A stretch of DNA of 64,000 nucleotides from Streptomyces aculeolatus (GTDB lineage Bacteria; Actinomycetota; Actinomycetes; Streptomycetales; Streptomycetaceae), in contig NZ_JAINRD010000009.1 in assembly GCF_020400605.1 (NCBI RefSeq), positions 62,001 to 126,000 on the forward strand, read 5' to 3'. A program made the translations under genes and the position numbers. Within the stretch, counting starts at the first letter, position 1. Every line of letters starts with the position of its first letter. The notes beneath the pieces were generated by a model, which did no database searches, was not told the DNA's origin, and worked only from the letters and a program-made list of their open reading frames with translations. Below are positions 1 through 7,969 of this stretch, in pieces.

Positions 1-282
1 GACCCGCTCCAGCGAAGTGCCGGTGTCCTTCGGGTACTTCACCGGCTGGCGGCGGGGCTCCTCCCACGTCGCACCCAGGTCGTCGGAGTGGAAGACCGAC
101 GGGCCCCAGTGCGCGCTGTCGCCCCCGGCGAGCACCCGGGGCGCCGCCCCGCGCGTGTCGATGCCGACCGAATAGACCGCCTGGGCCCTGAAGTGCGGCC
201 CGTCCAGCTCCCACGTGCCGCCCCGGCGCCGTCCGAGAAACAGCCCCTTGCGCGTCCCGACCGCCAGCACTACGTCCTGCAT
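1..282 (-). CDS. Asp-box (BNR) beta-propeller, sialidase-like protein, C-terminus outside window
   Basis: The first 94 residues are visible and the gene runs off the left edge of the window. The ATG at 282 is preceded by a GGAGGTGG ribosome binding site, which fixes the start. The protein opens with a short strand (VVLAVGTRKGLF) and reaches an Asp-box, SDDLGATW, near residue 66-73. This is the S-x-D-x-G-x-x-W blade motif of sialidase-like and VPS10/sortilin-like propellers. There is no signal peptide, so the product looks cytoplasmic. Asp-box propellers include glycosidases and non-enzymatic scaffolds, and catalytic residues cannot be judged from this fragment. I am confident in the fold class only. 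Confidence 0.7.
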   Translation of the reverse strand, partial: MQDVVLAVGTRKGLFLGRRRGGTWELDGPHFRAQAVYSVGIDTRGAAPRVLAGGDSAHWGPSVFHSDDLGATWEEPRRQPVKYPKDTGTSLERV

Positions 283-381
283 CCGGATCCACCTCCGTGC
301 GACTCCGCTGTCGACTGCGGACGCCAGTCTGCACCCGGGCACTGACACCGCCCCCGGGACGCGCGGAACCGCGGGCGTGGG

Positions 382-1020
382 CTACGCCAGCTTCTCCATG
401 CGGCCGATCTCGCTCAGCTGCTGCGCGATCACGCCGGTCGCCAGCTGCTCGACGTACTCGTTGTTGCCCTTGCCGAGCACCTCCTCGGCCATCTTCACCG
501 CGCCCTCGTGGTGGGCGATCATCAGGTCGAGGAACAGGGCGTCGAACTCCTCGCCGCGCGCCGCCCGCAGCCGGTCGAGGTCCGCCTCGCTCGCCATCCC
601 CGGCATCGCCCCGTGCCCGTCCCCGTGACCGCCGCCGCCGTCGCCGGGGTTCTCCTCCAGCCACGCCTCCATCACCGCGATCTCCGGCTGCTGCCCGGCC
701 GCGATCCGGGCGGCGATGGCGCGGACGGCCTTCGACCCGGCGTGCTTCCCGGCGATGTCGGTCATCACGATCGCCTGCCCGTGGTGTTCGATCATGTCGC
801 GCATGTACGCGGTGTCCGCCGAGTTGGGCCGGTCCTCGCCGCGCGCCTCCTCGACCTCGTCCGCGGGGATCGTGGCCGCCTCCTCGCCCGGCTTCCCCGG
901 TGCGATGACGGACGGCCCGCCGCCCTCGGCGCCGTCGGAGCTGTCGCCCCCGGTGCAGCCGGCCAGCAGCAGCGCTGCGGCGAGCGGAACGACTGGGGCG
1001 AGTGCTCGGCGGTGCCGCAA
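382..1020 (-). CDS. DUF305 lipoprotein with two HH metal-binding motifs
   Basis: 212 residues from a TTG start at 1020, chosen because GGAGG lies six bases upstream and the protein then begins directly with a lipoprotein signal (LLAGC, Cys22). Two DUF305 repeats are visible, each built on a Met/His helix: MIEHHGQA near residue 76 and MIAHHEGA near residue 168. They are separated by a Gly/His-rich linker around residue 130. DUF305 proteins are ferritin-like four-helix proteins that have been linked to copper handling; a metal role here is inference from the His pairs. The gene is divergent from the LVIVD-repeat gene and shares a 175-base, comparatively AT-rich intergenic region with it. Confidence 0.85.
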   Translation of the reverse strand: MRHRRALAPVVPLAAALLLAGCTGGDSSDGAEGGGPSVIAPGKPGEEAATIPADEVEEARGEDRPNSADTAYMRDMIEHHGQAIVMTDIAGKHAGSKAVRAIAARIAAGQQPEIAVMEAWLEENPGDGGGGHGDGHGAMPGMASEADLDRLRAARGEEFDALFLDLMIAHHEGAVKMAEEVLGKGNNEYVEQLATGVIAQQLSEIGRMEKLA

Positions 1021-1195
1021 GGTGACCTCCGTACAGATGGGTCCGGTGAGGTGCCAGGTACGTCCTAGCACGAGCGTGCGCCGACAGGACCAAAACTTTC
1101 TATTACGGCTGTGTTTCCGTCTGTTGTTCTGTACATGCTTGGCGAGATACTTCCTTGATTTCAACTGCCGAGGCGCACCACTGGGAGGGAACCAC

Positions 1196-2674
1196 GTGAC
1201 GTCGTTGCACAGATCACGTACGAGACGGAGAGGCCTGGCCGCGGCCGCGGCCCTGATCGGGCTCGTGGGCTCGCTGCTGACCGCCGGTACGGCGGCGGCG
1301 GTCCCGGACCCGGGCGACGGGCCGAACGCCCCCAAGAAGGTCAGCAGCGGTGAACGGTCCCAGGCGCAGGCCGCCATCGAACGCGGTGACATCCCGGGCG
1401 TGGACGAGATCGACAAGAGCGACAACATCGAGCACGTCGCCCACCTGGACAAGGGCAGCCTGCAGGGCACCAACTCCGACATCGCCTTCCAGGGCCACTA
1501 CGCCTTCGCGGGCAACTACGACGGCTTCACCGTCTACGACATAGCCGACCCCAAGAGCCCCGAGGTCGTCAGCGAGGTGCTCTGCCCGGGCTCGCAGAAC
1601 GACGTGTCGGTCTCCGGCGACCTGCTGTTCCTGTCCACGGACTCGTCGCGCAGCGACGACTCCTGCAACAGCACCACCCAGCCCGCCACGGAGAAGGACT
1701 CCTGGGAGGGCATGAAGGTCTTCGACATCAGCGACAAGCGCAACCCCGAGTACGTCGCCGCCGTCGAGACCGCCTGCGGCTCGCACACCCACACGCTGGT
1801 GCCCGAGCGCAGGAACGTCTACATCTACGTCTCCTCGTACTCGCCCAGCGCCACCTTCCCCGACTGCCAGCCGCCGCACGACGGCATCTCGATCGTCAAG
1901 GTGCCGCGGTCCGCGCCGGATCGCTCGGAGGTCATCGACTTCCCGGTGCTCTTCCCCGACGGCGGCAACCCGGGGAGCACCGGCAAGTCGGCCACCACCG
2001 GCTGCCACGACATCACCGCCTACCCCGAGCTGGGCCTCGCGGCCGGCGCCTGCATGGGCGACGGCATCCTGATGGACATCTCCGACCCGGAGGAGCCGGA
2101 GGTCATCGACCAGGTCCGCGACTCGGAGAACTTCGCCTTCTGGCACTCGGCGACGTTCAGCGAGGACGGCCGGAAGGTCGTCTTCACCGACGAGCTGGGC
2201 GGCGGCGGCGCCGCGACCTGCAACGAGGAGATAGGCCCCGAGCGCGGCGCCAACGGGATCTACGACCTGAAGAAGCGCGGCAAGAACTACGACCTGTCGT
2301 TCCGCAGCTACTACAAGATCCCGCGGCACCAGGCCGACACCGAGAACTGCGTCGCGCACAACGGCTCGCTGGTCCCCGTGGCCGGCGGTCGCGACATCAT
2401 GGTCCAGGCGTGGTACCAGGGCGGCGTCTCCGTCTGGGAGTTCACCGACTCCCGCCGTCCGAAGGAGATCGCCTACTTCGAGCGCGGCCCGCTGTCGGAC
2501 ACCGCACTCGTCGGCGGCGGCTCCTGGTCCGCGTACTACTACAACGGCTACATCTACTCCAACGACATGGCCAAGGGCTTCGACGTCCTGAAGATCGACG
2601 ACCGGCGCACCGACAGTGCGCGCTGGGTGCGGCTGCCCGAGCTGAACACGCAGACGCAGCCGGACTACCGCTGA
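1196..2674 (+). CDS. LVIVD-repeat secreted protein
   Basis: 492 residues. The GTG start at 1196 has GGGAGGG seven bases upstream and gives an Arg-rich n-region, a hydrophobic core and an AAA cleavage site near residue 36, so the protein is exported. The body carries repeated blades of LVIVD type: a strand reading VYDIADPKSPEVV, another FDISDKRNPEYV, then MDISDPEEPEVI, and a later WEFTDSRRPKEI. This is the choice-of-anchor/LVIVD propeller family, whose biochemical role is not established. The protein is rich in paired Cys and His (GSHTHTL, CHDITAY), which fits an extracellular disulphide-stabilised fold. It is divergent from the DUF305 lipoprotein, and a shared metal or envelope role is inference. 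Confidence 0.85.
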   Translation: MTSLHRSRTRRRGLAAAAALIGLVGSLLTAGTAAAVPDPGDGPNAPKKVSSGERSQAQAAIERGDIPGVDEIDKSDNIEHVAHLDKGSLQGTNSDIAFQGHYAFAGNYDGFTVYDIADPKSPEVVSEVLCPGSQNDVSVSGDLLFLSTDSSRSDDSCNSTTQPATEKDSWEGMKVFDISDKRNPEYVAAVETACGSHTHTLVPERRNVYIYVSSYSPSATFPDCQPPHDGISIVKVPRSAPDRSEVIDFPVLFPDGGNPGSTGKSATTGCHDITAYPELGLAAGACMGDGILMDISDPEEPEVIDQVRDSENFAFWHSATFSEDGRKVVFTDELGGGGAATCNEEIGPERGANGIYDLKKRGKNYDLSFRSYYKIPRHQADTENCVAHNGSLVPVAGGRDIMVQAWYQGGVSVWEFTDSRRPKEIAYFERGPLSDTALVGGGSWSAYYYNGYIYSNDMAKGFDVLKIDDRRTDSARWVRLPELNTQTQPDYR

Positions 2675-2735
2675 TCCGCGGGCACCGCGTCCCGGCGTCC
2701 CGGCCGGTGCCCCGCTGATCCGCCCGCCGTCCGGT

Positions 2736-2783
2736 CCGCGCACCCGGCGGTGGCCGCTGCCCGCGGCTACCGCCGGTGCGCGG
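2736..2783. terminator. Hairpin between convergent LVIVD and TetR genes
   Basis: A 15-bp GC-rich stem with one bulged C and a 17-base loop (arms 2736-2751 and 2769-2783). It overlaps the last 17 bases of the tetR coding region. It has no T-run, as is usual in Streptomyces, and probably ends transcripts from both sides. Confidence 0.6.
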
Positions 2784-3408
2784 CCTTGACCGGCGTTCCG
2801 TCGGAGGGCATCACGCCCTCCGGCGGGACGCCGAGGTGCCAGTCCAGCCCGTAGCGCCGGAACAGCTCGCCGCGCAGCCGGTCGAGCGGCATCGGCACCC
2901 CGGGCAGCAGCAGTGCGAAGACCGCGCCCATCAGCTGCGCCCGCAGCATCGGGTACTCGGTGTCCGGGTCGGGCGAGCCCCAGCTCGCCACGGTCTCGCG
3001 CAGCAGGACCGCCAGCTGCTGCTGCTCCGCGCACTGGATGAAGCCGTCCGCCTGGAGGATGCCGGCCATGTGGTGCCGCATGAGCACCGGATGGTCCTGC
3101 GAGAGGCCCAGGACCGAGTCGATGGCGCGGGCCATCCGCTCCTGCCCGTCCTCGGTGTGCTCCGGACGCTCCAGGGCGGCGCCGAGCGTAAGATGCATCA
3201 GCCTGTGCACGGCCGACTGCACCAACTGGCGTTTGCCGGGGAAGTAGTACGAGACGAGACCGCGCGCGGAGCCCGCGCGTTCTGCGATGTCCCCCAAGGT
3301 CGTGCCCTCGAAGCCCCGTTCGTCGACCAGCTCCACCGTGGCTTGCAGCAGACGCTCCCGGGAACGCCGTCTGAGTTCTTCATTGACTGCGGGCCTGCGG
3401 GGGGACAT
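2767..3408 (-). CDS. TetR-family transcriptional regulator
   Basis: 213 residues from ATG 3408, with AGGAG eight bases upstream. The N-terminal helix-turn-helix spans about residues 12-58 and includes GTTLGDIAERAGSARG and the typical SYYFPGKRQL recognition-helix end. The remaining helical part is the ligand-binding and dimerisation domain, and its specificity cannot be read. The gene's own -10 element overlaps a dyad (see 3428-3446), so negative autoregulation is likely. No divergent target lies close by: the next gene on the other strand begins 296 bases away. The target beyond itself is unknown. Confidence 0.9.
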   Translation of the reverse strand: MSPRRPAVNEELRRRSRERLLQATVELVDERGFEGTTLGDIAERAGSARGLVSYYFPGKRQLVQSAVHRLMHLTLGAALERPEHTEDGQERMARAIDSVLGLSQDHPVLMRHHMAGILQADGFIQCAEQQQLAVLLRETVASWGSPDPDTEYPMLRAQLMGAVFALLLPGVPMPLDRLRGELFRRYGLDWHLGVPPEGVMPSDGTPVKAAHRR

Positions 3409-3427
3409 CCTGTAACTCCTGCCTTCA

Positions 3428-3446
3428 CTGGCTGAGAGCCAGTATA
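3428..3446 (-). promoter_or_regulatory. Candidate autoregulatory operator overlapping tetR -10
   Basis: CTGGCT and AGCCAG face each other across a GAG spacer at 3428-3442. The bases at 3446-3441 read TATACT on the minus strand, a near-consensus -10 for the tetR gene. The dyad therefore sits at the transcription start, where a bound repressor would block RNA polymerase. Seen in sequence; the regulator-site pairing is inference. Confidence 0.5.
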
Positions 3447-3499
3447 CTCGGCAAGGCTTCCGGCACCGACGTGAGCACGTCCGGTACCGGGGGGAAGCG

Positions 3500-3536
3500 G
3501 TGGGCTCGGGCGATGCGGGGGATCGCCTGAGCCCAC
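3500..3536. terminator. 15-bp hairpin in tetR/DUF402 intergenic region
   Basis: Arms 3500-3514 and 3522-3536 pair over 15 positions with a single G-U and a seven-base loop. A T5 run (3551-3555) lies about 14 bases after the stem on the plus strand. It is too far from any upstream plus-strand gene to be a normal terminator, so it may be a leader structure. Confidence 0.4.
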
Positions 3537-3603
3537 CATGCCTCGTAGCAGAAACTTTTTCGTCCTGCGGGGAACCCGGAGCCCACGTCGGCCGTTTGAC
3601 GGT

Positions 3604-3638
3604 GTGAGGCCCCGCGCTCCCCCGTCGCGGGGCCTCAC
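3604..3638. terminator. Perfect 13-bp hairpin upstream of DUF402 gene
   Basis: GTGAGGCCCCGCG at 3604-3616 is exactly complementary to 3626-3638, with a nine-base loop. It lies 66 bases before the DUF402 start and could be a terminator for a short leader transcript or an attenuator. Confidence 0.5.
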
Positions 3639-3704
3639 CAATTGCCGTGGCGGCCGGCTCGCCCCCGGCGCCGTTCCCCGGGGGTGGCGTACGGGAGGAA
3701 GGGC

Positions 3705-4193
3705 ATGCTGACACCGGGCCACGAGGTCGAGGTCACGCTGGTCAAGCAGCTCCGGCCGGGCTTGAGCTACGCGGCGGTGGTCCTCCGCGACGACGGCGAC
3801 CACGCGGTGGTGCGCGCCCCCTGGGCCGGCCCGAAGGAGCGCGACGCCGGCTATGTGCGGTTCGAGCAGGGCGACGTGTGGACCGAGCACTTCTGGCGCG
3901 ACCGCTGGTATTCGGTCAAGGAGATCCACGCCGCCGACGGCCGCCTCAAGGGCTGGTACTGCGACGTGGCCCGGCCCGCCCGCGTCGAGCAGGACCGGGT
4001 CACCGTGCACGACCTGGAGCTGGACCTCTGGCTCTCCGGCGACCGGCAGACCGTCCTCAGGCTCGACGAGGACGAGTTCGTCGCCAGCGGCCTGCCCGAG
4101 CGGGACCCCGCGACGGCCGCCCGCGCACGCGCCGCGCTCGACGAGCTGGAGGAGCTGGCCCGCGACGGCCTCGACGAGCTGCTGGCCGCCTGA
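3705..4193 (+). CDS. DUF402 (FomD-like) family protein
   Basis: 162 residues. The ATG at 3705 follows GGAGGAAGG. The sequence matches the DUF402/FomD barrel: VTLVKQLRPGLSY at the N-terminus, a central WTEHFWRDRWYSVKEI strand pair, then GWYCDVARPARVE and the acidic LELDLWL stretch. Characterised members (FomD, staphylococcal and bacillary NtdP-like enzymes) are metal-dependent phosphohydrolases acting on nucleotides or nucleotide adducts. The acidic pairs here agree with that, but no substrate can be named. It lies one base from the next gene's GTG, so the two are almost certainly co-transcribed. Confidence 0.8.
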   Translation: MLTPGHEVEVTLVKQLRPGLSYAAVVLRDDGDHAVVRAPWAGPKERDAGYVRFEQGDVWTEHFWRDRWYSVKEIHAADGRLKGWYCDVARPARVEQDRVTVHDLELDLWLSGDRQTVLRLDEDEFVASGLPERDPATAARARAALDELEELARDGLDELLAA

Positions 4194-4194
4194 C

Positions 4195-4968
4195 GTGGCC
4201 GCAAGCGACGCCGCCCGGCCGCTCCTCGACCGCTTCCTCGCCGTCCTGCGCGCCGCGGTGCCGCTGGAGGCGCTGTGGGCGCACGGCTCGCTCGCCCTCG
4301 GCGACTACCGCCCGTACCGCAGCGACCTCGACCTCATCGCCGTCGTCCGCGAGGACGCCGCCGCCGACCCCGCGGTCCGCGGGCGGCTGAAGGCGCTGCA
4401 CCGCAGGCTCCACCGCGAGGTGCCGCTCGCCGCCAAGCTGCACTGCTCGTACGTCGCCGTGGACCGCCTCGCCGGCGCCGGCCTCGACCACCTCACCTGG
4501 GCCCACGCCGAGCTGTTCAGCCGGCCCGTCACCCCGGTCACCCGCCGCGAACTGCACACCGGCGCGCTGGTGCTGCACGGCCCCGGGCCCGCCGGGCTGC
4601 TCCCGCCGCTGCCGGACGCGGAGCTGACGGCATTCATCCGCAAGGACCTCGCGGAGTACTGGCTGCCGGCGACCGCCCGCAGGCGGCGGTGGCTGCGCGA
4701 CGTCTGGGTCGACCTCGGCCCGATCACCGTCGCCCGCGCCGGAGTCACCCTGACCGAAGGCCGCCTGATCACCAAGGGCGAGGCCCTCGACGTGCTCGCC
4801 GCGACCGGCGCCCCCGCCCGCCTGGTCGCCGACATCCGCGACCGCCGCTACGCCGAGCACCCGGCCCGTACGGCGCCCCCGTGGCGGCTGCGCCGCGCCA
4901 CGCTGGCGCGCGAGTACGTCCGCTCCCGCATCCCCGTCGCCCTCGCGGAGCCCGGCGCCACTCCTTGA
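4195..4968 (+). CDS. Nucleotidyltransferase-domain protein
   Basis: 257 residues from GTG 4195, which begins one base after the DUF402 stop; GGAGGAGCTGG and similar purine tracts at the end of the upstream gene may serve as binding sites. The N-terminal polymerase-beta-like motif is clear: HGSLALGDYR followed by SDLDLIAVV (residues about 27-45), the GS-x9-SDxDL signature that binds Mg-ATP. A helical C-terminal domain follows, with ending RRATLAREYVRSR. The overall plan resembles stand-alone aminoglycoside adenylyltransferase-type proteins (AadA with DUF4111). Resistance function is not shown, and many chromosomal actinobacterial members are uncharacterised. Confidence 0.8.
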   Translation: MAASDAARPLLDRFLAVLRAAVPLEALWAHGSLALGDYRPYRSDLDLIAVVREDAAADPAVRGRLKALHRRLHREVPLAAKLHCSYVAVDRLAGAGLDHLTWAHAELFSRPVTPVTRRELHTGALVLHGPGPAGLLPPLPDAELTAFIRKDLAEYWLPATARRRRWLRDVWVDLGPITVARAGVTLTEGRLITKGEALDVLAATGAPARLVADIRDRRYAEHPARTAPPWRLRRATLAREYVRSRIPVALAEPGATP

Positions 4969-5028
4969 CAGGGGCGGATTGCGGAGTCCACTGTGCCGTG
5001 CACTTCCCCACCCCCGAACGGGAGTCGC

Positions 5029-5853
5029 ATGGCTGTCTACATCTGCTCGCTCATCGTCGACGAACCGCAGGTCATACCCGCCGACGGCGAGTACCACATC
5101 GTCCGCTTCCCCTACGGCGGCCGGGAGTCCTTCGACGCCCACGGCATGCACCAGGCCGCCCAGCCCGACGGCAAGCGGTCCTCCTACCCCGACCGCCGCT
5201 CCGGCCTGATCTGGCCGAGCCGGGAGGGCTGGGGGTCGCTGACGGCGATGGTGTTCTGGGAGAAGGGCGACTACACCGAAGTACGGGACCGGTTCGTCCG
5301 CGACCCCCTCGGCCTCGCCGGCGGCTACGACTCCACCGCGACCGAGGACCACGCCGGCACCCCCGGCGGCGAGTACCGCCACAAGCACCACGAGCTCTTC
5401 GTCCGGCCGCGCACCCCGCTGGCGTTCCTCGTCCGGCACAACGGCGGCAGGAGCGCGCGCATCACCCACGCGCAGTTCAAGCTGGCCATCCACCCCGCCG
5501 CCGAGATGCCGGACCGCCGGCGGCTGAAGTCCCGCGCGGGCGGCGGCCGTACGCCCGGGCTCAGCCGACGAGCCCCAGCACCGGCCGCAGCCCGTCCGGG
5601 CGTTCGGCGGCCGGCAGGTGGTCCACCGGGAAGAAGCCGCAGCCCAGTGCCGTGGCGCCGCCGTCCGCGCGGCGGTCGTCGCCGACCATCAACACGTCCT
5701 GCGGCGCCTGCCCGACCGCCTCGCACGCGGCCCGGAACAGCAGCGGGTCCGGCTTCTGCACCCCGTGCTCGTACGACAGGGTGTACGCGTCCACGTACGC
5801 GTCGAGGCCGTGCGTGCGGAACACCGGCCGCAGGTCCCAGCCGATGTTGCTGA
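5029..5853 (+). CDS. Conserved hypothetical protein, C-terminal end doubtful
   Basis: ATG 5029 with GGAG close upstream; the frame stays open for 274 residues. The first 165 or so look genuine: MAVYICSLIVDEPQ, PADGEYHIVRFPYGG, LTAMVFWEKGDYTEVRD, HHELFVRPRTPLAFLVRH, with normal composition. After AEMPDRRRLKSR the product turns into Arg/Pro/Ala-rich sequence typical of a reverse-strand shadow, and this tail overlaps the HAD gene by 293 bases. A TGA in the +1 frame at 5525-5527 would end the protein at the natural position. I suspect a frameshift or lost stop near 5500-5524, or a sequencing error. The function of the family is not recognised. Confidence 0.6.
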   Translation: MAVYICSLIVDEPQVIPADGEYHIVRFPYGGRESFDAHGMHQAAQPDGKRSSYPDRRSGLIWPSREGWGSLTAMVFWEKGDYTEVRDRFVRDPLGLAGGYDSTATEDHAGTPGGEYRHKHHELFVRPRTPLAFLVRHNGGRSARITHAQFKLAIHPAAEMPDRRRLKSRAGGGRTPGLSRRAPAPAAARPGVRRPAGGPPGRSRSPVPWRRRPRGGRRRPSTRPAAPARPPRTRPGTAAGPASAPRARTTGCTRPRTRRGRACGTPAAGPSRCC

Positions 5854-6259
5854 CCACGCCCACCCGCACGTCGCGCTCCCGCAGCCCGCGCAGCACGGCC
5901 GCCGCGTCGGGGTACGGCTCCCACGCCGCGGGCGTCATGTGCCGGTCGTACAGCGCGTCGTACACCCCGTCGGGCCACGGCAGCGGCACCTGCCGGGCCA
6001 GGCCGGTGTACGCCGCCCGGTGCCGCTCCATGCTCCGGTCCCGGGTCAGCCACACCTCCTCCAGCGCTTCCGGTACGCGCTCGGGGAACGCGCCGCCCGC
6101 CAGCGCGCCCGCGCGCTCCAGCGCGGCGGCGCAGCGCACGATCCCGGCGTCGTCGGCGGTGATCCCCGCGGCGTCCAGCACGGCGCGCAGCCAGCGTTCC
6201 GCGGGCTCGACGCGGAACAGCGTCCCGGAGAAGTCGAAGAGCACGGCCCTGGGGCTCAT
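5561..6259 (-). CDS. HAD-family hydrolase
   Basis: 232 residues from ATG 6259, which overlaps the stop of the PAP2 gene as ATGA, so translation is coupled. HAD motif I is FDFSGTLF (residues 8-15); the second motif-I aspartate is replaced by Ser, whereas phosphatases usually have DxDxT. Motif II is VVSNIGWD, motif III is the Lys in HGVQKPDP, and motif IV is MVGDDRRAD. Apart from the Ser it looks complete, with a cap domain between residues 15 and 90. Such DxS variants occur in some haloacid dehalogenase-type and phosphatase members. The pairing with a PAP2 phosphatase suggests phosphate-ester turnover; the substrate is unknown. Confidence 0.85.
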   Translation of the reverse strand: MSPRAVLFDFSGTLFRVEPAERWLRAVLDAAGITADDAGIVRCAAALERAGALAGGAFPERVPEALEEVWLTRDRSMERHRAAYTGLARQVPLPWPDGVYDALYDRHMTPAAWEPYPDAAAVLRGLRERDVRVGVVSNIGWDLRPVFRTHGLDAYVDAYTLSYEHGVQKPDPLLFRAACEAVGQAPQDVLMVGDDRRADGGATALGCGFFPVDHLPAAERPDGLRPVLGLVG

Positions 6260-6945
6260 CCGCGTACCGCCACCCTCTCGTCGTGCGCGGCCGGTTCCAC
6301 GGCGCCGTACGCCACCGCCGCGATCGCCGCGACCGCGATCCCCATCAGGGAGCCGCCGACCACGTCGCTCATCCAGTGGACCCCGAGCCACAGCCGGGTG
6401 AAGCTCACGCCCACCACCGACACGGCCGCCGCCGCCCACGCGGCGTACTTGAGGCCCGCGGGCACCCCGGCGGCGCGGCTGAGCAGCCACAGCAGCAGCC
6501 CGCAGACCAGCGCGACGGTCATGGAGTGCCCGGAGGGGAAGGCGGCGTGCGAGGCGGAGTCAACCGGGTCGCTCCACTTCGGCCGGTCGCGGCCGACCGC
6601 CGCCTTCAGGCCGTACTGCAGTACCCAGCCCACCGCGACCGCGCCGGCCAGCCACAGCGGCAGCAGCCGCGCGCCGCGCCACAACAGCCAGAGGATCACG
6701 GCCAGGATCAGCAGGCGCATCGTCGCGGGGTCCCAGAACCAGTCGGTCATGATCCGGTTCGCCCTGGTCCAGCCGGGTTCCGCCACTGCCTCGGTGTGCA
6801 GCCGGCGGGCGATGCTCCGGTCGGCGTCCATCAGCGGCTGCCAGGTGGCGGCCACCAGCACCGTGAGCAGGACGCTCAGCAGCGTGGCTGCGGCTGCGGT
6901 GAGTTGCAGGGCTCGGGACGGGTGGCGCGGCGCGGCTGCTGTCAC
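6256..6945 (-). CDS. PAP2-superfamily membrane phosphatase
   Basis: 229 residues from GTG 6945. Several hydrophobic helices carry the three PAP2 signature motifs: KAAVGRDRP (KxxxxxxRP), FPSGHS (the catalytic His) and TRLWLGVHWMSD (x-R-x5-H-x3-D, with Thr in place of the common Ser). Such enzymes dephosphorylate lipid phosphates such as phosphatidic acid or undecaprenyl diphosphate on the outer face of the membrane. The catalytic set is intact. The gene is upstream of and translationally coupled to the HAD hydrolase, and its own start lies ten bases downstream of the M56-type protease gene, so the three may form one transcript. Confidence 0.88.
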   Translation of the reverse strand: MTAAAPRHPSRALQLTAAAATLLSVLLTVLVAATWQPLMDADRSIARRLHTEAVAEPGWTRANRIMTDWFWDPATMRLLILAVILWLLWRGARLLPLWLAGAVAVGWVLQYGLKAAVGRDRPKWSDPVDSASHAAFPSGHSMTVALVCGLLLWLLSRAAGVPAGLKYAAWAAAAVSVVGVSFTRLWLGVHWMSDVVGGSLMGIAVAAIAAVAYGAVEPAAHDERVAVRG

Positions 6946-6955
6946 GCCGCTGACC

Positions 6956-7897
6956 CTACGCGAGCGCGCTGAGGCCGGGGCCGAATGCGACGAGCAGGGG
7001 TACGGCCGGCGCGGCGAGCGCGGCGACCGTCAGCCGCAGCCGGCGCGCCGGGGAGAACCGCGGCGCGCCCGCCAGCAGCCGGTCGACGCGCTGCGGGAGG
7101 TGGGAGTGGTGGCCGTGCCCGGGGCCGGGGCCGAAGACGCCGCGCTCCTCGTTGAGTTCGACCAGCGCGGTGGCGAACGTCATCCGCCCGAAGCGGCGCG
7201 AGGCGACGTCGTCGGCGGCCAGCTCGCACAGCCGGTGCACCTCGTCGCGGAACGCGCGGAAGACCGGGAAGCTCGGTACGCCCGCGAGCGCGCCCGCGCA
7301 GTGCTGCAGCCAGTGGTGGCGGGCCCGGCTGTGCCCCTGCTCGTGTGCGAGCACCGCGTCGAGCTGCCGCTTCTTCAGCCGGCGCAGCGCGGCCGTGGTG
7401 ATGATGAGCTGGGCGGCGTGCCCGCCGGGCAGCCACCAGGCGTCCGGCCGCTCGCCCTCCAGCACCACAAGCCGTTCGGCGCCGGTGTCCTCGCCGGGCA
7501 GCAGCGGTGCGCGGCGGCGCAGTTCCTCGCGGCGCCGGCGGCGCTGCACGCGGGCGGTACGGACCTCGCGTACGAACATCACGGCCGTCCACAGCCCGCC
7601 CGCCGCCAGCGCGACGGCGAGCACCGCGGCCCACGTGGCGCCGGTCGCGTCGCCGTACGCGTCCCGCACCGCGGCCGGCGCCGGGGCGAAGACCCCGCTG
7701 TGCACCTGCGCCCAGGCCACGGCGGCGCTCAGCGACATGGCGAGCCCGCAGCAGAGCAGCACGGCGGCGACGACGCACTGCCACACCCACAGCGCGAGCA
7801 CCGGCTCGCGGTCCGCCCACGCGGCGCGGGTCAGCAGCCGGGGCGCGACCGCGGCGACGAGGGCGGCGAAGGCCAGCAGCGTGAGCGGGATCACCAT
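6956..7897 (-). CDS. M56/M48-type membrane zinc metalloprotease
   Basis: 313 residues from ATG 7897 (GTG one codon later is an alternative). Hydrophobic segments lie near residues 5-20, 40-62, 88-108 and 290-308. A cytoplasmic-side catalytic region carries AHEQGH (HExxH zinc site) and a downstream RLCELAADDVA glutamate helix. This is the BlaR1/M56-like family common in Streptomyces, usually next to a BlaI-type repressor. No BlaI gene is present here; the upstream neighbour is a DUF5134 membrane protein 72 bases away. The role is probably regulated membrane proteolysis; the substrate is unknown. Confidence 0.8.
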   Translation of the reverse strand: MVIPLTLLAFAALVAAVAPRLLTRAAWADREPVLALWVWQCVVAAVLLCCGLAMSLSAAVAWAQVHSGVFAPAPAAVRDAYGDATGATWAAVLAVALAAGGLWTAVMFVREVRTARVQRRRRREELRRRAPLLPGEDTGAERLVVLEGERPDAWWLPGGHAAQLIITTAALRRLKKRQLDAVLAHEQGHSRARHHWLQHCAGALAGVPSFPVFRAFRDEVHRLCELAADDVASRRFGRMTFATALVELNEERGVFGPGPGHGHHSHLPQRVDRLLAGAPRFSPARRLRLTVAALAAPAVPLLVAFGPGLSALA

Positions 7898-7969
7898 ATG
7901 GCCAGCGTACGGAGCGGGGGCGCCGGCCGGTACGTGTGCGCGCGTGAAGTGACGGACGACACCGGGGAG

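Larger units (their letters stand above)
3409..3704. other. Gene-free 296-bp divergent intergenic region
   Basis: Between tetR (minus) and the DUF402 gene (plus). It holds the tetR operator/promoter and two strong hairpins at 3500-3536 and 3604-3638. A short reading frame from 3538 crosses the second hairpin but has no ribosome binding site. No convincing gene or RNA family is recognised. Confidence 0.5.

Noticed and set aside
3604..3638. tRNA or other structured RNA gene
   Set aside because: A single perfect hairpin without cloverleaf arms or TPsiC-like sequence; best read as a terminator or attenuator.
4195..4968. Aminoglycoside resistance gene
   Set aside because: The nucleotidyltransferase motif is general, and linkage to a DUF402 gene and normal GC content argue against an acquired resistance gene.
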